Shown here piece after piece: positions 8,011 through 15,149 of a stretch of DNA of 64,000 nt (position 1 is the first letter of the stretch; every line of letters begins with the position of its first letter). This DNA is from Verrucomicrobiota bacterium. GTDB lineage: Bacteria > Verrucomicrobiota > Kiritimatiellia > SS1-B-03-39 > UBA6053. The notes beneath the pieces are model-generated. The model was not told where the DNA came from, made no database searches, and worked only from the letters and a program-made list of their open reading frames with translations. The DNA lies in assembly GCA_020831625.1 (NCBI GenBank), contig JAFIGD010000008.1:62001-126000 (forward strand). The letters are read 5' to 3'. The position numbers and the translations under genes were made by a program.

Positions 8011-10020
8011 CTACAGCAGCGGCGCGATGACCAGCGCGACGACACTCATGAGCTTGATCAGAATATTGATGGAGGGGCCGGCGGTGTCCTTGAAGGGGTC
8101 GCCGACGGTGTCGCCGATCACGGCGGCGTGATGCGCCTCACCGCCTTTGCCGCCGTATTCTCCGCCCTCGATGTATTTTTTCGCATTGTCCCATGCGCCG
8201 CCGGCGTTGGACATGAACAGCGCGAGCATCACCCCGGACACCGTGCACCCCGCCAGGAGTCCGCCCAGCATGGCCGGACCGCCGAAGAAACCCACAAGCA
8301 CCGGACTGACGATTCCGAGCATCGCGGGCAGCACCATTTCTTTGATCGCGGCCTGCGTGGAGATGTCCACACAGCGGGCGTAATCGGCTTTGGCGGTTCC
8401 CTCCAGCAGGCCGGGGATTTCTTTGAACTGACGCCGAACCTCCTCGATCATCGCGAAGGCGGCCCGTCCCACCGCGCCCATGGCGAAGGAGCTGAAAAGG
8501 AACGGCAGCATGCCGCCCAGAAAGAGCCCCACCATCACCAGGGGATCGGTGATGGAGATCACCTCGATGCCCACGGTGGCGCGGAAGGCGGCGAAGAGCG
8601 CCAGGGCGGTGAGGGCGGCCGAGCCGATGGCGAAGCCTTTGCCGATGGCGGCGGTGGTGTTGCCGACGGCGTCGAGCTTGTCGGTGCGCTGACGCACTTC
8701 GGGTGCCATTTCCGCCATTTCCGCGATCCCGCCCGCGTTGTCGGCAATGGGCCCGTAGGCGTCGACCGCCAGTTGGATGCCGGTGGTGACGAGCATGCCG
8801 AGGGCGCCGATGGCGATGCCGTAGAGGCCGGCGAAATAATTGGCGCAGATGATGCCGGCGGCGATGAAGAGAACCGGCACCGCGGTGGAGGCCATGCCCA
8901 CCCCGAGACCGGAAATGATGTTGGTGGCGGCGCCGGTTTGGCTGGCGGCGGCGATGCTGCGCACCGGTTTGCGTGCGTCGGAGGTGTAATATTCGGTCAC
9001 CAGGCCGATGCACACCCCGGCGATGAGTCCGCCGCCGGTGGCCGCGAAGAGGTTGAACCACTGATCCGGAGCGAAAATGCGGCAGATGGGAATAGTCAGC
9101 AGCAGCATGACGGCGGCGCTGCTGAAGGTGCCGAGGTTCAGGGCGTGCTGCGGGTTGCCGCCCTCGCCGACGCGGACCAGAAAGGTGCCCAGGATCGAGA
9201 TGAGAATGCCCGCCGCCGCCAGCACGACCGGCAGCAGCACCAGCCTCGCGTCGCCGCGCGCGGCGCCGAGCACCATGGCACCGATAATGCAGCCGACATA
9301 GGATTCAAAGAGATCGGCGCCCATGCCCGCGACATCGCCCACGTTATCCCCCACGTTGTCGGCGATGGTGGCCGGATTGCGCGGGTCGTCCTCGGGAATG
9401 CCCGCCTCCAGTTTGCCGACCAGGTCCGCGCCCACATCCGCCGCTTTGGTGAAGATGCCGCCGCCCACGCGGGCGAAGAGGGCGATGCTGCTCGCGCCCA
9501 TGGCGAAGCCGTTGAGGGCCGGCAGCACCCGGGTCTGCAATTCGGCTGCCGAATTTCCGAAAAGATGCTGATAGAGCGCGAACAGCAGGGTCAGGCCCAG
9601 CAGGCCCATGCCCACAACCCCCATGCCCATGACCGTGCCGCCGGAGAACGCGATGCCCAGCGCGGGACCCAGCCCCCGGGTCGCGCCCTGCGCGGTGCGC
9701 ATGTTGGACGCGGTGGCGGTGCGCATGCCGATGAAGCCCGCCACGCCGCTGCACAGCGCGCCGACCAGAAAGGAGAGGGCGACCCAGCGGAGCGGTCCCG
9801 GATTCACCAGCAGCAGCAGGACAGCGGTGACCAGAACAAACACCGTGAGCACGCGGTATTCGCGTTTCAAAAAGGCCATGGCTCCCTCGCGGATCGCCAG
9901 ACCGATTTCCCGCATCCGGTCGCTGCCCGCGTCCTGCTTTAAAATCCACCGGTGTTTTAACGCCGCGAAGACCAGCGCCAAAATGCCCGCACCCGCAGCC
10001 AGTAAAGTAACCGTGATCAT
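8011..10020 (-). CDS. hppA: Membrane-bound ion-pumping pyrophosphatase (K+-dependent type)
   Basis: This integral membrane enzyme hydrolyses pyrophosphate and uses the energy to pump H+ or Na+ across the inner membrane. The 669-residue length and about 16 membrane segments fit the family. The catalytic loops are intact: [20 protein letters not shown], followed by the acidic [20 protein letters not shown], and near the C-terminus [19 protein letters not shown]. Residues 453-461 read GNTTAAIGK: Ala at the position after GNTT (Lys in the K+-independent class) marks it as K+-dependent, which includes both Na+ and H+ pumps. GGAGG seven bases before the ATG at 10020 decides the start; the frame is open about 100 codons further upstream. 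It stands alone, convergent with the purine permease. Confidence 0.96.
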   Translation of the reverse strand: MITVTLLAAGAGILALVFAALKHRWILKQDAGSDRMREIGLAIREGAMAFLKREYRVLTVFVLVTAVLLLLVNPGPLRWVALSFLVGALCSGVAGFIGMRTATASNMRTAQGATRGLGPALGIAFSGGTVMGMGVVGMGLLGLTLLFALYQHLFGNSAAELQTRVLPALNGFAMGASSIALFARVGGGIFTKAADVGADLVGKLEAGIPEDDPRNPATIADNVGDNVGDVAGMGADLFESYVGCIIGAMVLGAARGDARLVLLPVVLAAAGILISILGTFLVRVGEGGNPQHALNLGTFSSAAVMLLLTIPICRIFAPDQWFNLFAATGGGLIAGVCIGLVTEYYTSDARKPVRSIAAASQTGAATNIISGLGVGMASTAVPVLFIAAGIICANYFAGLYGIAIGALGMLVTTGIQLAVDAYGPIADNAGGIAEMAEMAPEVRQRTDKLDAVGNTTAAIGKGFAIGSAALTALALFAAFRATVGIEVISITDPLVMVGLFLGGMLPFLFSSFAMGAVGRAAFAMIEEVRRQFKEIPGLLEGTAKADYARCVDISTQAAIKEMVLPAMLGIVSPVLVGFFGGPAMLGGLLAGCTVSGVMLALFMSNAGGAWDNAKKYIEGGEYGGKGGEAHHAAVIGDTVGDPFKDTAGPSINILIKLMSVVALVIAPLL

Positions 10021-10155
10021 ACGTCTGCCTCCTTTTTCCGGGGATTCTGCCTGACTCGCCCCCCCGCCGTAAACCTCAAAATAAGAAAATTTATGCAGGC
10101 GGAGCGACACAGCGCGTCCCGCGCCCGGGATCAGGCGCGAAAAAGCGCTGCCCGC

Positions 10156-10204
10156 GTTTTCCGACATCGGAAAACCAAGCTGTCCCGTTTCCGACCGTCG
10201 GAAA
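10156..10204. repeat. Two TTTCCGA/TCGGAAA palindromes
   Basis: Two members of a window-wide palindrome family lie 12 bases apart upstream of hppA. The first (10156-10175) has nine-base arms GTTTTCCGA and TCGGAAAAC around CA; the second (10188-10204) has arms TTTCCGA and TCGGAAA around CCG. Related copies occur at 25.38 kb and 56.77-56.85 kb. A separate CCTTTG/CAAAGG hairpin follows at 10258-10274. Confidence 0.8.
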
Positions 10205-10320
10205 AGGATTTTCCGGCTGTCCGCAACCCATCCAGCGGGCTCCTCCCGCCCGAAAGGCCTTTGTTGAGCAAAGGTGCATCGATTTGGAGGCTGTTGCTTA
10301 AGATCCATTTTGTACACAGA

Positions 10321-10358
10321 ATATTAAACAGCGGATGTATACATTAATCGCTGTAATA
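10321..10358. promoter_or_regulatory. Imperfect palindrome upstream of the restriction-modification genes
   Basis: Arms ATATTAAACAGCG (10321-10333) and CGCTGTAATAT (10348-10358) pair with a two-base bulge and enclose a perfect ten-base palindrome ATGTATACAT at 10335-10344. It sits about 100 bases before the restriction gene in an AT-rich stretch that probably holds the promoter, so it could be an operator. No separate controller (C) protein gene is visible. Confidence 0.45.
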
Positions 10359-10456
10359 TCCCGTTTTTCCTTGCAGTTGTTCTTGGATCCGGGCAAGAAG
10401 GAGAGAAAACAATACGATGCTTACATTAATGTTCGCAACAAGAGAAAAGAGACTAC

Positions 10457-11452
10457 ATGACGCAATACACCGATGAACAAGCGGCCAAGGCAATCGTTGC
10501 TGTCTTACCTGACTCGCGCTGGGTTGGAGCGGGGCTTGCGCAGGCATATCTCTGGGCCGTCGATGGCAGCAGAGAGACCGATGACATTGCGCGGCATCTC
10601 TATGACCTCAACTGTTATTCCCTCACGAAGGCCAGAGAACTGGTTCCGACACTGAAAGAGGGTGGATTCCTCGGACATATCAAATCTCGAACTAAAACTG
10701 GATCTGCGGAGAACCCCATCACCAAGATGTTCCCTGCCGCTATTACCGAACAACGTTTTCTTGAGGAAGTCGATGCGCTCCGCGCAAAGAGAAACACGGT
10801 TGATTATGAAGACGACAGGGAATCGGGGCACACGCTTGTCGACTTCACGTTGGTCGAAGGCGATTTTCGCCTCCCGATCAACGTGAAAAATGCAGGAACA
10901 CGTTTCGAGAGCGCCCTACAACTCGTTGGCCTGGAACCCGATGACTGTATTCCCATTCCAGTCTACAAGGCATACGACGCGATTGAGAAAGAGCCGAACC
11001 TCCTGTACGCGGTAGCCATTGACTATGGCCTTGTCAATTCAATCAATACCCACCTTATCCCGTTGTTTGACGAGAACGAAACAATCGTGTGGAGAATCCT
11101 GAACGACTTCTCAGGAACCCGCATTCGAGATGCCGAGGACAAGTTCGTTTATGGTATTACGACGAGACATTGGGACAGCATCCGCCAAGAGTTTTCGAAT
11201 TCCTCATTTCGGCTGATTTCTGCTCGAAAATCGATTAGAATTCTCCAGAAGCAACCCAAACGCACACCAGGCATCGGCCTTCGTGCATGGGGAACCGGGG
11301 CAAGTGCCGAAGTCAATGTGCACATATCGGTTGCCGAAGAAACAAAGCCTTGGACCGAGGTCTTTGACCGAATCGTCGGCAAGAGCCTCGGCGATATCAT
11401 TGAGGCAATCAATCGAAAGAAGACGGAAGTTGTGTATGATCCAGAAATCTGA
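10457..11452 (+). CDS. Probable type II restriction endonuclease
   Basis: No family was recognised with certainty; the role is inferred mainly from position. The 331-residue protein lies directly before, and overlaps by 17 bases, a DNA cytosine-5 methyltransferase gene, the standard layout of a type II restriction-modification operon. A possible PD-(D/E)XK-like core can be read as Asp129 (LVDFTLVEGDF), then after 13 residues Asn142-Val-Lys144 (INVKNAGTRFESA), with Asn replacing the usual acidic residue of the ExK pair. The N-terminal 90 residues are helical and may hold DNA-contacting elements. No membrane or export signal is seen. The Shine-Dalgarno is weak (AAGAGA eight bases before the ATG). 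Alternatives: another DNA-binding protein travelling with an orphan methyltransferase. Confidence 0.65.
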   Translation: MTQYTDEQAAKAIVAVLPDSRWVGAGLAQAYLWAVDGSRETDDIARHLYDLNCYSLTKARELVPTLKEGGFLGHIKSRTKTGSAENPITKMFPAAITEQRFLEEVDALRAKRNTVDYEDDRESGHTLVDFTLVEGDFRLPINVKNAGTRFESALQLVGLEPDDCIPIPVYKAYDAIEKEPNLLYAVAIDYGLVNSINTHLIPLFDENETIVWRILNDFSGTRIRDAEDKFVYGITTRHWDSIRQEFSNSSFRLISARKSIRILQKQPKRTPGIGLRAWGTGASAEVNVHISVAEETKPWTEVFDRIVGKSLGDIIEAINRKKTEVVYDPEI

Positions 11453-12677
11453 TCTTCAGGTGGTAAGTCTGTTTTCCGGCTGTGGTGGCTTGGATTACGG
11501 ATTTGAAGCGGCGGGATTCTCCGTTCGCTTTGCGAACGACTATGACAAGTTCTCATGTGAAACTCTTCGCCTCAATCAGAGACAGAACGTTGTCCATGCC
11601 CCCATCGAGGAGGTCAGCACATCAACCGTCAAGGAGATCATCGGTTCCAAACCGGGAGCTTGCGATGTATTGATAGGTGGCCCCCCATGCCAGCCATTCT
11701 CAAAATCTGCGTATTGGAGCAAGGGCGATACGCTCCGTCTCGCTGATCCTCGTGCCAACACACTCGAGCACTATTTCCGGTTTGTTGAGGAGCTTCAGCC
11801 GCAGGCATTCTTTCTGGAAAACGTTCACGGCTTGAATTACAACGGAAAGGAAGAAGGGTTTCAATTCATTATCGAACGTATCAAGGAAATTAACCGAAGA
11901 ACCGGGCTACACTACATTCCGTCATGGTCTGTACTCAATGTCGCAGACTACGGCGTTCCTCAGCTTCGGGTGCGCTTCTTCCTTATCGCATCACGTAGCG
12001 GGGCACGGTTCAGATTTCCAGACCCTACTCACATTCCTTTGGACGAAGCGAAATCATCGCTTTTTGGAGAAATGGGCATCATGCCCTACGTGTCGGCATG
12101 GGAAGCTATCGGCAAGATTCCTCTCGACTCCAAACAGAAGCTGAAGGTTGGCGGCAAGTGGGCAGATTTGTTGCCGTCCATTCCAGAAGGAGAGAACTAT
12201 CTTTGGCACACCGACCGAAAGGACGGGTTGCCGCTCTTTGGGTGGAGAACGCGATATTGGAGCTTTCTGCTGAAGCTCTCAAAACGGCTGCCGAGCTGGA
12301 CAATTCAAGCTCAACCCGGCTCAGCCATTGGTCCATTCCACTGGAGCAACAGAAAGCTCTCGTGGCAGGAGATGGCAGGCATACAGACCTTACCTAATCA
12401 TTTCTTGATTGATGCGCCGAGAACTGAGATTCAAAGGCAGATTGGCAACGCAGTACCTTCCCTCATGGGAGAGATACTTGCGAGAGAGATAGGCAGGCAG
12501 GTATTTGGACGAGGCATATCTGAGCCGCCCACGCTAGCCGTTCCCCGTTGCGACACCATACCGAAAGCGGAACCCGTGCATACTGTTCCCGAAAAATACC
12601 ATCATCTCGCAGGTGAACACGCGGCGCATCCCGGAACAGGAAAGGGGCTAAGCTACAAGACCGGGACAGATGGCTAA
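11436..12677 (+). CDS. DNA (cytosine-5-)-methyltransferase
   Basis: A C5-methyltransferase that transfers a methyl group from SAM to cytosine in a specific DNA site, protecting host DNA from the partner nuclease. Using the ATG at 11436 (413 residues) the canonical motifs fall in order: motif I VSLFSGCGGLDYGFE near residue 12, motif IV GGPPCQPFS with catalytic Cys85, motif VI LENV at 127-130, motif VIII QLRVR at 176-180, and motif X QIGNAVP near 337. The target-recognition region lies between 181 and about 330 and is comparatively long for a monospecific enzyme. The gene starts inside the last codons of the putative endonuclease. About 60 residues after motif X have no recognisable function. 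Composition is more AT-rich than the surrounding chromosome. Confidence 0.95.
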   Translation: MIQKSDLQVVSLFSGCGGLDYGFEAAGFSVRFANDYDKFSCETLRLNQRQNVVHAPIEEVSTSTVKEIIGSKPGACDVLIGGPPCQPFSKSAYWSKGDTLRLADPRANTLEHYFRFVEELQPQAFFLENVHGLNYNGKEEGFQFIIERIKEINRRTGLHYIPSWSVLNVADYGVPQLRVRFFLIASRSGARFRFPDPTHIPLDEAKSSLFGEMGIMPYVSAWEAIGKIPLDSKQKLKVGGKWADLLPSIPEGENYLWHTDRKDGLPLFGWRTRYWSFLLKLSKRLPSWTIQAQPGSAIGPFHWSNRKLSWQEMAGIQTLPNHFLIDAPRTEIQRQIGNAVPSLMGEILAREIGRQVFGRGISEPPTLAVPRCDTIPKAEPVHTVPEKYHHLAGEHAAHPGTGKGLSYKTGTDG

Positions 12678-12753
12678 CAAGACAAATTCAGCGTACGCTG
12701 AATACCGCGCCGCTGATTTGCGACATTATTTTCCTTAACAACAACTCAATACA

Positions 12754-13191
12754 ATGAATGAACAAGTAGTCAGCACATTACTAACCATTTTTGCCATGTT
12801 CGGGGTTGCTTTCCTTACTGCAAAGCTTCAGAGGCAAGCAACTAAAGATGTTTTAAGGCATGAAAGCGAAAAGCTATTTGAGCAGTTAAAGATTGAATTC
12901 ACACATAGGAAAATTGAAGAGAACCGTAATAAAATTAGGGACGCTTCTGTTTCTTTACTTTGCGAAACTGAACCTTCGAAATCATCCCCCGCAAATCACG
13001 ATGAAGTGGCAAGACTTATTCAGGAAATTCAAGTTCGCCTCGATTTGTCAATTGAATCCCATAAAGCTATAAACGACGTAACCTCAAAGATTGGTTTGTT
13101 TTATAGAAGCATGCTTCAGAATGGTGATGAGGGCGAAATGCGTCTTCTTGCACTCCACGGTAAGTTAGTTGATCAATGTCGTAAACTCTGA
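12754..13191 (+). CDS. Hypothetical membrane-anchored protein of the restriction island
   Basis: Not recognised. The 145-residue product begins with one hydrophobic segment (about residues 5-23, VVSTLLTIFAMFGVAFLT) followed by a charged, helical region with coiled-coil character (KLQRQATKDVLRHESEKLFEQLKIEF) and then a soluble C-terminal half. This fits a single-pass inner-membrane protein with its body in the cytoplasm. It lies 76 bases behind the methyltransferase gene in the same direction and shares its AT-rich composition; no ribosome binding site is visible. It could be cargo of the same transferred segment. The reading frame is supported by composition and length only. Confidence 0.5.
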   Translation: MNEQVVSTLLTIFAMFGVAFLTAKLQRQATKDVLRHESEKLFEQLKIEFTHRKIEENRNKIRDASVSLLCETEPSKSSPANHDEVARLIQEIQVRLDLSIESHKAINDVTSKIGLFYRSMLQNGDEGEMRLLALHGKLVDQCRKL

Positions 13192-13866
13192 AAGAAATTT
13201 ACTGTCTGACATTTTGCGCTGTATGGTTTTTAGCACCATCTCATGATCCGTTCTTCGTGATATTGTGTTCTTTTGGATCTCTTTTCGTTTCCCTTTCGTT
13301 TCTCGGTATGCTGACAGGAAGCATGCCGACCCGTTCAGGCATAGCCAGACGGAATGAACACTGATCCATGCATCCGGGAAAAATGAGGTCGGGGACATTG
13401 GAAGCCGGTGCCAAAAAGCCGGGAAAACCCGAAAACGAATTGCAAATGCCCGGGAACCCGACTATCCTCACGAGTAACATGAGATTATCAGTGTCCATCA
13501 ATGTTCATCAGTGGTTGAACCCCCATCTGCCAAAAATGAGGTCAACCGAACCTCCTCCGTCGGTCCGGTTGCCTAAATTGTTGTTTGATCAAAGGAAATC
13601 TGAGGCATTTATCCGGATTGTTCAATCAATGCGGGAGGTTGGATTCACTGGAGGAGATGTGTCGGATCACGATATTTCACAATTGTTGACAGGAAAAGAA
13701 CTGTGTAATTACGAATCTATCGACAACCCTGTCACTCAATAAGTCAGTGCGGGTGGATGTTGTGCCAAAGCTGAAGGATAAACTGAAACAACTCTCTGAG
13801 ATTATGATTGCTTCCGCTCAAGGCATTTTTGCGTTCCTTACAATTCTTTAATTTTGTCTTGATTTA
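13192..13866. other. Degenerate intergenic stretch
   Basis: No gene is well supported in this 675-base stretch. A frame at 13368-13742 is open for 124 codons but reads like low-complexity, Pro/Ser-rich sequence without a recognisable domain or ribosome site. Visible pieces are a nine-base inverted repeat CGGTATGCT / AGCATGCCG at 13304-13328, a degenerate ATGTTCATCAGTGGTT stretch near 13500 that resembles the CACGGAT repeat family in reverse, and at 13741-13762 an AAGTCAGTGCGGGT stretch partly matching the hairpin behind the antitoxin gene. Confidence 0.5.
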
Positions 13867-13884
13867 TGTATCCTAATGGATACA
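13867..13884. promoter_or_regulatory. Perfect 18-bp palindrome, probable toxin-antitoxin operator
   Basis: The sequence TGTATCCTAATGGATACA is a perfect palindrome (arms TGTATCC/GGATACA around TAAT) placed 10 bases before the favoured toxin start. Type II toxin-antitoxin operons are normally autorepressed at such sites by the HTH antitoxin. An upstream in-frame ATG (13876) lies inside the palindrome, which argues that the real start is the ATG at 13894. Confidence 0.7.
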
Positions 13885-13893
13885 GTTATCAAT

Positions 13894-14187
13894 ATGGAAA
13901 TCCGCAAAACCGACACTTTTGCCCGCTGGTTGGATCGATTGAAAGATCCAAAAGCCAAGGCCAAGGTGCTGGTTCGGATCTCCCGGCTTGCGAATGGCAA
14001 TCCGGGTGATGTGAAGCCGGTGGGACAAGGCGTTTCGGAAATGCGGATTCCGTATGGACCCGGTTACCGGGTCTATTTCGTTCAGCAGGGGGATCATTTG
14101 ATCATCCTCTTGGCCGGAGGAAGCAAGAAAACCCAATCGAAAGACATTCAAACCGCCATCAACCTGATGGAAAACCTGGAAGAATGA
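13894..14187 (+). CDS. RelE/HigB-type toxin (addiction module killer protein)
   Basis: The toxin half of a type II toxin-antitoxin pair; relatives fold like RelE and cleave mRNA, usually on the ribosome. The 97-residue product starts MEIRKTDTFARWLDRLKD and carries RISRLANGNPGDVKPVGQGVSE, then RIPYGPGYRVYF and IILLAGGSKKTQSKDI, the layout of the phage Gp49-like/COG3657 killer proteins. Arg and Tyr in the GPGYRVYF strand and the KKTQ segment are the usual functional region. The start at 13894 matches family N-termini and leaves the upstream palindrome free. The gene order is toxin first, as in higBA. The antitoxin gene overlaps or directly follows the stop codon. Confidence 0.92.
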   Translation: MEIRKTDTFARWLDRLKDPKAKAKVLVRISRLANGNPGDVKPVGQGVSEMRIPYGPGYRVYFVQQGDHLIILLAGGSKKTQSKDIQTAINLMENLEE

Positions 14188-14189
14188 CC

Positions 14190-14486
14190 ATGCCCAAAAC
14201 GAAAACCACCCGTTTCGATATTTCGGAACACCTGCGGACTCCCGAAGAAATGGCCGCCTATTTGGACGCCAGCATTGAAGAGTCGGATGGAGATGCCGCC
14301 TTCATCGCCAAAGCCTTGGGCGACATCGCCAGGGCAAAGGGGATGTCCCAAGTCGCCCGCGACGCCGGGCTCTCGCGGGAAAGTCTTTACAAGGCACTTT
14401 CCGGCGAAAGAACCCCGGGATTTGACACCATACTCAAGGTCATGAAGGCCCTGAATCTGAAAATCCACGCGGAAGCCGTAGCCTAA
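14190..14486 (+). CDS. HigA-type antitoxin with HTH domain
   Basis: The antitoxin partner, which binds the toxin and represses the operon. The 98-residue protein starts MPKTKTTRFDISEHLRTPEEM and has a Cro/C1-type helix-turn-helix (GMSQVARDAGLSRESLYKALSG) in its second half, as in the COG3636 addiction antidote family that pairs with COG3657 toxins. Start choice: the ATG at 14190 has GGAAGA six bases upstream, whereas the ATG at 14184, overlapping the toxin stop, has no spacing for it. The palindrome in front of the toxin is its likely binding site. Confidence 0.93.
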   Translation: MPKTKTTRFDISEHLRTPEEMAAYLDASIEESDGDAAFIAKALGDIARAKGMSQVARDAGLSRESLYKALSGERTPGFDTILKVMKALNLKIHAEAVA

Positions 14487-14496
14487 ATCCAACAAC

Positions 14497-14521
14497 CCCG
14501 CACCGAACAAGTCGGTGCGGG
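14497..14521. terminator. Perfect 10-bp hairpin behind the antitoxin
   Basis: Arms CCCGCACCGA and TCGGTGCGGG with a five-base loop lie 10 bases after the antitoxin stop codon. No U-tract follows, so it may protect the 3' end of the transcript rather than terminate strongly. The right arm with its flank (AAGTCGGTGCGGGTAGACGTT) is matched imperfectly at 13741-13761, before the toxin gene. Confidence 0.6.
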
Positions 14522-14717
14522 TAGACGTTCAGGAATACTATGAAAAAACTAATTTCCATTGTACTATTGTACTCGTCGCATGGATGGATTTCAAGGAGCG
14601 GGGACTACAATGAAGCCGATGAGTTGTCTCATTCCCACCAAAAAAAATCGAGATGGGGTTAAAACCGCCATGTCCGTCAGGCGACGCTACGCGGCGCCGG
14701 GGTTGGGCTGTACCCGA
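14522..14717. other. Gap between toxin-antitoxin locus and repeat element
   Basis: No gene is seen. The stretch is a transition from the AT-richer island to host-like sequence and ends in a GCGACGCTACGCGGCGCC hairpin that borders the inverted-repeat element. Confidence 0.4.
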
Positions 14718-15043
14718 ACCGTGGGTTGAAATCCTGACGAGTATACACATTTTTGAATTGTCACTGCGTAACGTGCCCCAACGGGGCATCGCATACCAGC
14801 CCGGGGCAACGCCCCGGGTTTTGGGATCGAGCCAAAGGTGCGTTCTGAAGGAACGCCGCATAATCGGTGTCCCATGAGGAAGCCCATGCAAATGAATATA
14901 CGGCGGTCCTTCAGACCGCTCTGTGTGTAAACTCTTTTCCCAGCGCGTTGCGCTGGGCTGGTATGCATCGCCCCGTTGGGGCATTTTGTTAACTAAGCGC
15001 GTAAAGATAAATGTGTATACTCATCAGGATTCAAATCCACGGC
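14718..15043. repeat. About 325-bp structured element with long inverted ends
   Basis: The left end (14718-14818) and right end (14939-15043) are imperfect inverted copies of each other. Both outer ends read ACCGTGG-like, then an AATCCTGAYGAGTATACACATTT core; further in, both have GCCCCAACGGGGC and a GCATACCAGCCC box followed by a GC hairpin (GGGGCAACGCCCC on the left, CAGCGCGTTGCGCTG on the right). The hairpin arms differ between the ends by compensating changes, and the centre holds two more small hairpins (GCGTTCTGAAGGAACGC, CGGTCCTTCAGACCG). It encodes no protein. Short CGACGCTACGCGGCG-like hairpins flank it at 14691 and 15055. This looks like a non-autonomous repeat of a MITE or REP-cluster type. 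Confidence 0.75.
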
Positions 15044-15149
15044 TATTCATCGAACGTCGCTACGCGACGAAGAAAGAGGCGGTGCTTCTCCATGATTGAA
15101 GAAACCAGCAGCGAATTCCCTTAAAAAAGGTCTGTAATTCGGATCGGGA

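Larger units (their letters stand above)
10021..10456. other. Intergenic region between hppA and the restriction-modification operon
   Basis: A 436-base divergent gap with no convincing gene. The half next to hppA is GC-rich and holds the paired TTTCCGA palindromes and a CCTTTG/CAAAGG hairpin; the half next to the restriction gene turns AT-rich and holds the large palindrome at 10321-10358. The composition switch near 10.29 kb is a plausible left edge of the imported island. Confidence 0.6.

Noticed and set aside
5754-8045. A 763-codon minus-strand frame across the permease genes
   Set aside because: It reads as Arg/His/Gln-rich nonsense and is antisense to the Tsx-like and AzgA-like genes.
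8128-9942. A 604-codon plus-strand frame opposite hppA
   Set aside because: Mirror frame of a strongly conserved pyrophosphatase, with His/Gly/Ala-rich low-complexity product.
13368-13742. A 124-codon frame in the first island
   Set aside because: Low-complexity, with no recognisable domain, and overlapping degenerate repeats; listed under the intergenic entry instead.
15021-15043. T-loop-like TTCAAATCC near a possible tRNA
   Set aside because: No D-arm, anticodon stem or acceptor stem fits; the bases are part of the inverted-repeat element.
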